Program-made: the position numbers and the translations under genes | Shown here: one piece after another, positions 1 to 8,479 of the stretch | Position numbering within the stretch: the first letter of the stretch is position 1 | Layout: each line of letters begins with the position of its first letter | Source of the DNA: Verrucomicrobiota bacterium | GTDB lineage: Bacteria > Verrucomicrobiota > Verrucomicrobiia > Opitutales > UBA953 | Assembly (NCBI GenBank): GCA_014193315.1 | Contig: BJHS01000001.1 | Location: forward strand, 62,001-126,000 | Direction: 5' to 3' | Length of the DNA stretch: 64,000 nt | Notes under the pieces: generated by a model | What the model saw: only the letters and a program-made list of their open reading frames with translations | What the model was told of the DNA's origin: nothing | Database searches by the model: none

Positions 1-318
1 AACCTCAGCGGCGCCGGCGCGATGGGCCTCGAGGGCGTGGTCCGCAACGTGATGGATCCCAACGCCGCGATGGAGGCCGCCTACCGCGTCTTCCGTCTCG
101 AGCTGGTCAATGGCGAGGTCCTCGATAGTTTCTACGTGACCGAGGACGCCAAGGCCTACGTCATCCGCCAGCCGGGAAGCGAGGAGATCCGCGTCCCCAA
201 GGACAAGGTGCGCTCCGCCCGTTACCTGCGCCGCTCGCTCATGCCGGAAGGCCTGCTCGACGCCATGTCGGACCAGCAGGTGGCCGATCTCCTGGCCTAC
301 CTGATGACGCTGAAGTAA
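1..318 (+). CDS. C-terminal end of a PVC-type heme-binding-domain protein (partial)
   Basis: The reading frame is open from base 1, so the gene begins left of the window; 105 codons and a TAA stop are seen. The end matches the C-terminal cytochrome c-like heme-binding domain that closes large dehydrogenase-like proteins of Planctomycetes and Verrucomicrobia. The visible cues are the GLEGVVRNVMDPNAAM stretch and the closing SDQQVADLLAYLMTLK helix. The CxxCH heme motif would lie upstream and is not visible. In the family these are usually exported or membrane proteins thought to oxidise sugars or polyols, but the substrate cannot be read here. Family assignment is by recognition of the C-terminal pattern only. 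Confidence 0.75.
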   Translation, partial: NLSGAGAMGLEGVVRNVMDPNAAMEAAYRVFRLELVNGEVLDSFYVTEDAKAYVIRQPGSEEIRVPKDKVRSARYLRRSLMPEGLLDAMSDQQVADLLAYLMTLK

Positions 319-333
319 AAGGGTAGGGATGGA

Positions 334-482
334 GCTAGGGCTTGGGCCAGGGCTAGGGCTGGTTGATGCCAAAGTCAGCGCGACGGCAGGGGTTCACCCT
401 GCTTTCGCTTACTGGCCCTGCATGGTCTCTTGTCGCTGCCGACCTAGCTTCTTCGAGCCCAAGCCCTGGCCCAAGCCCTAGC
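334..482. repeat. Long inverted repeat built of GGGCTN-type hexamers
   Basis: Arms 334-360 and 456-482 are reverse complements over 27 bp with one mismatch; the outer 21 bp are perfect. Each arm consists of degenerate hexamers of the type GGGCTA/GGGCTT/GGGCCA. The roughly 95-base loop holds a second small hairpin (386-402, GCAGGG/CCCTGC). The element fills most of the 230-bp gap between the heme-binding protein and argS. There is no T-run after either arm, so it is not an obvious intrinsic terminator. Confidence 0.8.
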
Positions 483-548
483 CCTGGCCCACATCTTGCC
501 AGGCCTTCTTCGCTTGCCGAGGGGGCGTAGGGGCTTACGGCTTGAGGT

Positions 549-2327
<1,779 letters not shown>

Positions 2328-2364
2328 GGGGGCGAAGAGGGTGGAGGGGGACGAGTGCGTTGAT

Positions 2365-2380
2365 TTCAAGGCACCTTGAA
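2365..2380. repeat. Small palindrome between convergent genes
   Basis: TTCAAGG-CA-CCTTGAA is a perfect 7-bp inverted repeat in the 75-bp gap between the ends of argS and the convergent acyltransferase-like gene. It might help termination, but there is no T-run. Little else is visible in the gap. Confidence 0.4.
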
Positions 2381-2402
2381 CCAAGCCCTCCGCCCGCTTC
2401 CC

Positions 2403-3521
2403 TCAAACCTTCAGGAAGACCTTGTGCTTCTGAAGGAACCAGAGGAAGAGCCATTCGACGGCGACGAAGCCGACGGAGAGGGTGAGCTCCTGTCCCGCCG
2501 GAAGTGCTTTCGCCACGCCACCGAGCAAGGCGTTCGCCGTAAAGGCGAAGCTGATGAACTTACCTGCCATGTAGATGAGCACCGAGTTCATGCCGATGAC
2601 CGCGAAGAAGAAGCCGAAGCTTCGCCAGCCTAAGATGTCGATGAGGGCATAGAAAGTCGCGAGGAGCAGGAAACTCCAGCCGCCGGCGAAGAGCACGAAC
2701 GAGCTGGACCAGAGGTTCTTGTTGATGGGGAAACCGTAGTCCCAGAGGCCGCCCGCGGCCAGGCAGAGCAAACCAGCCAGCGCTAGCCGTCGGGCCTTTT
2801 TCCAAGGCGATATTTCCTCGGTGGGGCGTTGCAACCAGAGGCCGGCGAAGATGCCAAGCAGCGCCGTCCCGATCGCGGGGATGGTCGAGAAAAGGCCTTC
2901 GGGGTCGTGAAACGTTCGATGGAGTTTGCCCGGCATCAACAGGCGATCCACGTAGCTGGCGAAATTACCCTTTGGTGAGAGGTCGCCCGGCGCGAAACCA
3001 GGTACCGCACAGGTCATCATCACCCCATAATAGCCGAGGAGGATTCCCCCGAGCCACCACCAGAGCCGCCGAGGGTTATGGGCGTTGGCGACGTAGATCA
3101 GTTGGGCGAACATGCCCGCGAGCCCGATACGGCCGAGCACGCTCCCGAAGCGCATCTGGTCGAGTCCTTTCCATTGCAGGCCATTATTGTAGATGATGCC
3201 CAGCAGGACCAGCAGCAGCCCGCGCCGGATGATTTTGACCACGACCTCCCGACGGTTATCGGCCCCGAGATGGTTCCGCAGCGAGAACGGCGTCGAGACG
3301 CCCGCGAGGAACAGAAAGGTGGGGAAGATGAGGTCGTATGCCTGGAACCCATCCCACGCGACGTGCTTCATCTGGTCAGCCATGACGGCGACCCAGGCCC
3401 AGCCGGTAAGCGCGAGCAGGGCGTGGACGATACCCTCGCCGCCGAGGATCCAGAAGAGGTCGAACCCGCGGAGGGCATCCAAGGAAAGCAGGCGTGGGGA
3501 CTTCGGGGCGGGGGTGTCCAT
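2403..3521 (-). CDS. Multi-pass membrane protein of the heparan-alpha-glucosaminide acetyltransferase-like (DUF5009/COG4299) family
   Basis: 372 aa from the ATG at 3521; an upstream in-frame ATG at 3623 would add a non-hydrophobic 34-residue tail and is less likely. The N-terminus RLLSLDALRGFDLFWI is the hallmark of this membrane acyltransferase-like family. About ten hydrophobic segments follow, with a charged QMKHVAWDGFQAYDLIFPTF region after the first pair. Bacterial members are predicted to move acetyl or acyl groups across the membrane onto sugars; the substrate is unknown. It is transcribed divergently from the DUF983 gene. Confidence 0.8.
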   Translation of the reverse strand: MDTPAPKSPRLLSLDALRGFDLFWILGGEGIVHALLALTGWAWVAVMADQMKHVAWDGFQAYDLIFPTFLFLAGVSTPFSLRNHLGADNRREVVVKIIRRGLLLVLLGIIYNNGLQWKGLDQMRFGSVLGRIGLAGMFAQLIYVANAHNPRRLWWWLGGILLGYYGVMMTCAVPGFAPGDLSPKGNFASYVDRLLMPGKLHRTFHDPEGLFSTIPAIGTALLGIFAGLWLQRPTEEISPWKKARRLALAGLLCLAAGGLWDYGFPINKNLWSSSFVLFAGGWSFLLLATFYALIDILGWRSFGFFFAVIGMNSVLIYMAGKFISFAFTANALLGGVAKALPAGQELTLSVGFVAVEWLFLWFLQKHKVFLKV

Positions 3522-3628
3522 AGGCACGGTTTTAGCGGTTGGCCGTGCACAGTCCAAACGAAAAGGCCCGCCCGGGGTTCTTCCCATAATGTCCTTTTCT
3601 CCCTCGGGTGGGTCTGCGACCATGGAGC

Positions 3629-4033
3629 ATGCCCGTCGAACCCGCCCTCGTCGTCTCTCGCGCTCAGGTGATCGCCCGGGGAGTGCGCTGCCACTGCCCT
3701 AACTGCGGCAAGCGCGGCTTGCTCGCCACCTGGTTCCACCTGAATAAGGCCTGCGCCGGTTGCGGCATGGATCTGGCGAAGTCGCATGGCTTCTACTCGG
3801 GGACGACGTCGATCGGCTACGTCGCCGCCATCCTCTTCGTCCTGATCCCTGATTTTGTTTTGGTCTCGGCCAAGGTCATCGGTGTCACCGCGGGAATCCT
3901 GCTTGGGATGGCCGGCTCTTTTGCTTTCATCGTCCTCATCTACCCGGCCATGCTGTGCTGGATGGTCATGGCCTACCACGTGGCTTTGCCGGGGGAATTG
4001 CCCGCCAATGGCGGCGGGCGAGGGGAGGAGTAA
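3629..4033 (+). CDS. DUF983 family zinc-ribbon membrane protein
   Basis: 134 aa. An N-terminal zinc ribbon (CHCPNCGKRGLL, then CAGCGMDL) is followed by two hydrophobic helices, roughly residues 55-78 and 83-110. This is the DUF983 layout. No biochemical function is established for the family. I chose the ATG at 3629 because the in-frame start at 3608 adds only seven residues overlapping the divergent promoter region. Confidence 0.75.
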   Translation: MPVEPALVVSRAQVIARGVRCHCPNCGKRGLLATWFHLNKACAGCGMDLAKSHGFYSGTTSIGYVAAILFVLIPDFVLVSAKVIGVTAGILLGMAGSFAFIVLIYPAMLCWMVMAYHVALPGELPANGGGRGEE

Positions 4034-4040
4034 GCGGTTC

Positions 4041-4070
4041 TTGACATGCATCATCGTATCTCGATAGGTT
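4041..4070 (+). promoter_or_regulatory. Candidate sigma70-type promoter of metF
   Basis: A perfect TTGACA (4041-4046) is followed after 18 bp by TAGGTT (4065-4070). The start codon of metF is at 4079, so transcription from this site would give a leaderless or nearly leaderless mRNA. The -10 match is poor, so this remains a candidate. Confidence 0.35.
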
Positions 4071-4078
4071 GATACTTT

Positions 4079-4957
4079 ATGTTGCGGTCCCAGTTCCTCC
4101 AAGCCTTGCGCGATCCCGTCCGACCCACGGTATCGGTGGAGTTCTTTCCGCCCAAGACCCCCGAGGCGGGTGCCAAGATGTTGGACGTCGCCCGGGCGTT
4201 GCGGCCCGCGGGCATCGACTTCGCCTCCTTGACCTATGGTGCCGGCGGCACTTCGCGGGACACGACCCTCGCCTACGGGGCCGAACTGGTGAAGCTCGGC
4301 TTCCCCCTTGTCGGTCACCTCACCTGCGTCGGGCACTCCCGGGCCGAACTCACCGACGTCATCGCCGGCTACGATACCGCCGGCTTCGCCGGCATCCTCG
4401 CCCTGCGGGGCGACCCGCCCAAGGGCCAGGCCGCTTTCACGCCTCATCCCGAGGGTTTTGCGCAGGCGGAGGGGCTCGTCCGGCACATCTCGACCGTCCG
4501 CCCCGGTCGCTTTGCGGTCGGGGTCGCTGGTTTTCCGGAACGCCACCCCGACGCCGTGGATGACCTCTCGGACATTCGTTTTCTCGCGGGCAAGGTGGCG
4601 GCCGGCGCGGACTTCGTCACCACGCAGCTGTTCCTCGATAATGATGATTACTTCCGGTTCGTCGCCCGGGCCCGCGCGGCTGGCGTCACGGTCCCGATCT
4701 TGCCCGGCGTCATGCCGGTGCTGTCCTTGAAGCAGGCCCGTAACTTCTGCGGCTTCTGCAAGGCGCGCCTACCCGAGGGCTTGATCCAGGAACTCGAGGC
4801 CTGCGGGCCGGACGAGGAAGCGCAGCGCCGAGTCGGGGTCTCCTGGGCGGTCCGGCAGGTGCGCGGGCTGGTCGCCCGCGGTGCGCCTGGCTACCATGTC
4901 TACATCCTCAACCGCTCCGAGTCGGCGGTGGAGCTGTTCGCCCAGCTCAAGTCCTAG
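4079..4957 (+). CDS. metF: 5,10-methylenetetrahydrofolate reductase
   Basis: FAD-dependent TIM-barrel enzyme that reduces methylene-THF to methyl-THF for methionine synthesis. At 292 aa it has the usual bacterial length. Family marks include VEFFPPKTPEA near the N-terminus (active-site Glu), LTYGAGGTSRD, GHLTCVGHSR, LALRGDPP, and the barrel strand TTQLFLDNDDYFRF followed by PILPGVMPV. The C-terminus PGYHVYILNRS is typical of MetF. No other methionine genes are adjacent, and the gene appears to have its own promoter. Confidence 0.95.
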   Translation: MLRSQFLQALRDPVRPTVSVEFFPPKTPEAGAKMLDVARALRPAGIDFASLTYGAGGTSRDTTLAYGAELVKLGFPLVGHLTCVGHSRAELTDVIAGYDTAGFAGILALRGDPPKGQAAFTPHPEGFAQAEGLVRHISTVRPGRFAVGVAGFPERHPDAVDDLSDIRFLAGKVAAGADFVTTQLFLDNDDYFRFVARARAAGVTVPILPGVMPVLSLKQARNFCGFCKARLPEGLIQELEACGPDEEAQRRVGVSWAVRQVRGLVARGAPGYHVYILNRSESAVELFAQLKS

Positions 4958-5004
4958 GCGTCTAATAGGTTTGTCATCCCCGCCCACCGCGGGTGAGATG
5001 GCCT

Positions 5005-6264
5005 ATGTCCGCCCCCTCGACTTCAGCCGTTTCTCACGTTGGCTGGCAGCGAGGCTTCTGGAGCCTGATGGCCACCCAGTTCCAGAACGCCTTCAGCGAC
5101 AATGCGCTTAAGCAGCTCATCATCCTGGTGCTTCTGGCCAGCGCCGCCGCGACCTCCGGGGAAGCCGGGGACGATCGGCTGGTCTCTTTGGTGACGGCGG
5201 TTTTCTCCGCGCCTTTCATCCTCTTCGCGATGCTGGGGGGCTGGCTGGCGGACCGTAACAGCAAGCAGAGCATGATGGTCTACGTGAAGTCGGCGGAGAT
5301 GGGCATCATGGCGTTCGCTGGGCTCGCCCTATGGCTCAAAAGCTTACCGCTTATGTTAGGTGCCATCTTCCTGATGGGGTGCCATAGCGCCATCTTTGCC
5401 CCTTCGAAGTATGGCATCCTGCCGGAAATTTTACCGCACGACAAGCTCTCCTGGGGTAACGGTATCCTTGAGCTGCTCACTTTTCTCGGCGTCATCCTCG
5501 GCACGGTGGCCGCCGGAGTCTTCTCCGACGCCTTTGCGGGACGCGAGTGGATCGCCGGCCCGATCCTGGTGGTCATCGCCTTCGGCGGTTGGCTGCTCAG
5601 CCGACAGGTCACGCCCGTTCCTGCGGCCGACCCGACCTGCCCGGTCCGCATCAATCCCGTCACCGACCTCTGGCGTCAGCTCCTAATCATGAAGCAGGAT
5701 CGGGATCTCTGGCGCGCGTGCTGGGGTAACACCGGCTTCTATTTCATCTCGGCCTTGGTGATGATGAACGTGGTGGTCTTTGGGAAGAGCGTCCTACATC
5801 TGACCGGCACCCAGAACAGCATGATGAACGTGTGGTTGGCCCTCGGTATCGGCATCGGGAGCGTCGTCGCTGGTTACGCTTCGCGCGGCCGCATCGAATA
5901 TCGCCTCGTCCCGCTTGGCGCGCTTGGCCTGGCCCTGAGCACCGTGCCGATGGGAATGGAGGGGGTCACCCCCGACACTTTCCGAATCTGCATGGCTACC
6001 TTGGGCTTCTCCGCCGGCCTCTTCATCGTCCCCGTCGTCTCCGTCATCCAGCACCGTCCTTCGCCGGAGAGTAAAGGCGCGGTGCAGGGTAGCGTGAGTA
6101 GCCTGAGCTTCCTCGGGATTCTGGCTGCCGCCGGCGTCCAATACGTCGCCCGCGAGACATTCCATATCAGTTCTGGCCAGGTCTTCTGGGTCTGCGGGGT
6201 ATCGGCGCTCATCTGCGGTGCCTACGCGGGGGTTTCCCGGGGTCGGATGATCGTGGCGGAGTGA
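5005..6264 (+). CDS. MFS transporter, lysophospholipid-transporter (LplT)-like
   Basis: 419 aa with about 12 hydrophobic segments. The MFS loop 2-3 motif appears as GGWLADRNSKQ, and QFQNAFSDNALKQL near the start resembles the LplT half of LplT-Aas lysophospholipid salvage proteins. In several relatives this domain is fused to an acyltransferase/acyl-ACP synthetase; no such domain follows here, so the protein is transporter only. I prefer the ATG at 5005 over the GTG at 4993 because GGGTGAG lies at a suitable distance. The substrate is inferred from family only. Confidence 0.75.
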   Translation: MSAPSTSAVSHVGWQRGFWSLMATQFQNAFSDNALKQLIILVLLASAAATSGEAGDDRLVSLVTAVFSAPFILFAMLGGWLADRNSKQSMMVYVKSAEMGIMAFAGLALWLKSLPLMLGAIFLMGCHSAIFAPSKYGILPEILPHDKLSWGNGILELLTFLGVILGTVAAGVFSDAFAGREWIAGPILVVIAFGGWLLSRQVTPVPAADPTCPVRINPVTDLWRQLLIMKQDRDLWRACWGNTGFYFISALVMMNVVVFGKSVLHLTGTQNSMMNVWLALGIGIGSVVAGYASRGRIEYRLVPLGALGLALSTVPMGMEGVTPDTFRICMATLGFSAGLFIVPVVSVIQHRPSPESKGAVQGSVSSLSFLGILAAAGVQYVARETFHISSGQVFWVCGVSALICGAYAGVSRGRMIVAE

Positions 6265-6290
6265 GGGCCGGCCGCCGGCTGCCGCCCGCT

Positions 6291-6309
6291 TCTTAATCTT
6301 GGATTAAGA
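6291..6309. promoter_or_regulatory. Perfect palindrome upstream of the two-component operon (candidate operator)
   Basis: TCTTAATC-TTG-GATTAAGA has 8-bp arms and a 3-bp spacer, and sits 33 bp before the response regulator start. It is AT-rich in a GC-rich surrounding. CTTAAT half-sites are typical of OmpR/PmrA/QseB-type regulators, which usually bind direct rather than inverted repeats. It may be an autoregulatory site or a terminator remnant of the preceding gene. Confidence 0.4.
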
Positions 6310-6341
6310 GGCGATCTGGTAGACTATGGGCCAAGTCCCCG

Positions 6342-7019
6342 ATGCGTATCCTCCTTGTCGAAGACGAAGCCCCGCTCCGTACCGGCCTGCTCAAGGTCTT
6401 GCGCGAGGAAGGGTATGCCGCTGATGGGGCCGCCGACGGGGCGGAAGGACTGCACAAGGCCTTGGAGTGCGACTACGACGTCATCCTGCTCGACCACATG
6501 ATGCCGGTCATGGATGGGCGCGAGATGCTCCGCCGTCTCCGCGGGGTCAAGCGGACCCCGGTCATGATGCTCACGGCCCGCAATTCCGTGGAGGATCGCG
6601 TCGTCGGCCTGGACCTCGGGGCCGACGATTACCTCGCGAAGCCGTTCGTCCAGCAGGAGTTGCTGGCGCGGCTCCGCGCCCTCGTCCGACGCAATCGGCC
6701 CAGCGCTGGCGTCACCATCTCGTTGGGCGAGGTCAGCATCGACACGGTCGCCCGCCGCGTGACCAAGGCGGGGAAGGAAGAGCCGGTCACCGGTCGGGAG
6801 TACACCTTGCTCGAGTACTTGGCTCACCGCCGCGGGGCCGTCGTCACCCGTGCGGAGCTCTATGAGCACCTTTTCGACGAGAACGAGGATACTTTATCGA
6901 ACCTCCTGGAGGTCCACGTTTGCAACCTCCGGCGCAAACTCGGGGCCGACTTGATCAAGACCCGGCGCGGGCTGGGTTATGTCATCGAGGCCGCGCCCGA
7001 AGGGAAGGAGCGCCCGTGA
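6342..7019 (+). CDS. OmpR/PhoP-family response regulator
   Basis: 225 aa. The receiver domain (1-115) has acidic residues in LLVEDE, the phospho-acceptor Asp in YDVILLDHMMPVMDG, the Thr of MMLTAR and the Lys of DYLAKPF. A winged-helix DNA-binding domain follows (about 125-220; REYTLLEYLAHRRGAVVTRAEL and HVCNLRRKLG). It overlaps the histidine kinase gene by the four bases GTGA, so the two are translationally coupled. It is closest in type to QseB/TctD-like regulators; the signal is unknown. Confidence 0.93.
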   Translation: MRILLVEDEAPLRTGLLKVLREEGYAADGAADGAEGLHKALECDYDVILLDHMMPVMDGREMLRRLRGVKRTPVMMLTARNSVEDRVVGLDLGADDYLAKPFVQQELLARLRALVRRNRPSAGVTISLGEVSIDTVARRVTKAGKEEPVTGREYTLLEYLAHRRGAVVTRAELYEHLFDENEDTLSNLLEVHVCNLRRKLGADLIKTRRGLGYVIEAAPEGKERP

Positions 7020-8476
7020 TTTTTCATTCCATCCGCTGGCGCATCCTGGCTTGGAATTTCGCGCTGCTCGCCGGGACCGCCGCGGTCCTGCTGGTCGCCT
7101 TCTACCGCCATGAGCGGGCGAACCGCTATCAGGAAGTCGACCTGCGCCTGCGGCAGATGATGACCACCAACATGGGGGCGGTCAGCGAAGTCGCACCCGG
7201 GCTCGGGGCCCCGCGTCCGGGGGCCAACGGCGGGGGTCAGCCGCGGCCGCGCACGAGCGAGACTCCCTCGCAACGTAAGATCAAGGCGGAGCAAACGCTC
7301 CGCGACTTGGCGCAGCAAGGTTGCCAGGTCTTGGTCGTCGCCTTGGTCGATGCGAAGGTCGCCTTTACGACGGCGCCCGCCACCGAGGCGACCGCGGCCT
7401 TGGTCTCCGCCTGCCTCGCCCAGTTGGAGCCGATGGGGGAGGAGCCAGGGCCGGTTCGTCCGACCGATGTCATGTTCACGCTGGATAATCGGCGCATCCT
7501 GCTGCATCGCCCGCCCGGCCAGATGTTCGTCGCTTTCTTGCTCGATACCTCGGCGCTCGAGGCGGACCTGCGGCTGCTCGCCTGGAAGTTGCTGGCCGCC
7601 GAGTTGGCCTTGACGGTCGTCGGATGCGCGGTGGGTTGGGCCCTGGCTGGTCGGTCGCTCCGGCCGCTCGACCGGATTGCGGTCGACGCCGAGGGCATTG
7701 CCGCCGGCGACTTTGGTCGACAGATCGATGTCGAGGATACGGAAAGCGAGCTCGGCCGCCTCGCGGTCGTGCTGAATGACACCTTCGGCCGGATGAACGC
7801 GGCGCGGGAACGCGTGACGCAGTTCACGGCCGACGCCTCCCACGAGCTTCGCACGCCCTTGACGGTCATCTTGTCCGACAGCCAAGGCGCGTTACGCCAG
7901 GAGCGGACGCCCGCCGAGTATCGGGCCACGCTCGAGGCCATCCAGCTTTCGGCCCTGCGGATGAAGGCGATTTCCGACGCTTTGTTGGAACTCGCCCAAG
8001 GTGACGTGGGCCGTCCCGTGGCGCCGGATGACTGCGACCTTGCGGACCTCGCCGACGAGGCGGTGGCCTTGCTCGGACGGTTGGCCCGTGAGCATGAGGC
8101 GAAGCTCGTCGCGCAACTCGAGGGTGCGCCGGTCAAGGGCGACGCGGCCCGCCTCGGTCGCGTCATCCTCAACCTCATCGTCAACGCGATCTTACATAAC
8201 GCCGCCGGCGTCACCGTCACGGTCTCGACCGCCACGAGCGCGGGTCGGGCCATCCTGACGGTGGCCGACGATGGGCGCGGCATCGCGGCGGCGGACCTAC
8301 CGAGGATTTTTGAACGGTTCCATCGGGCCGACCCTTCGCGTTCGCGCCATACCGGCGGGGCGGGACTGGGGCTTGCGATCGTGAAGCAGGCCGTCGAGGT
8401 TCACGGAGGCACCATCGCCGTCACCAGCGAACTAGGCCGAGGCACCACCTTCGTCGTGAGCCTGCCGGCCGCCTAA
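7016..8476 (+). CDS. Sensor histidine kinase, cognate to the preceding regulator
   Basis: 486 aa starting at the GTG whose last two bases lie within the regulator stop codon. TM1 is near residues 8-28, followed by a periplasmic domain of about 160 residues with a Pro/Gly/Arg-rich stretch. TM2 is near 195-215, then HAMP. The dimerisation/phosphoacceptor helix has the His in DASHELRTPLTVI. The ATPase domain shows N (LNLIVNAILHNA), G1 (DDGRGIAA), F (IFERFHRAD) and G2 (GAGLGLAIVK) boxes. This is the QseC/TctE architecture. The sensed ligand cannot be inferred. Confidence 0.93.
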   Translation: MIFHSIRWRILAWNFALLAGTAAVLLVAFYRHERANRYQEVDLRLRQMMTTNMGAVSEVAPGLGAPRPGANGGGQPRPRTSETPSQRKIKAEQTLRDLAQQGCQVLVVALVDAKVAFTTAPATEATAALVSACLAQLEPMGEEPGPVRPTDVMFTLDNRRILLHRPPGQMFVAFLLDTSALEADLRLLAWKLLAAELALTVVGCAVGWALAGRSLRPLDRIAVDAEGIAAGDFGRQIDVEDTESELGRLAVVLNDTFGRMNAARERVTQFTADASHELRTPLTVILSDSQGALRQERTPAEYRATLEAIQLSALRMKAISDALLELAQGDVGRPVAPDDCDLADLADEAVALLGRLAREHEAKLVAQLEGAPVKGDAARLGRVILNLIVNAILHNAAGVTVTVSTATSAGRAILTVADDGRGIAAADLPRIFERFHRADPSRSRHTGGAGLGLAIVKQAVEVHGGTIAVTSELGRGTTFVVSLPAA

Positions 8477-8479
8477 CCG

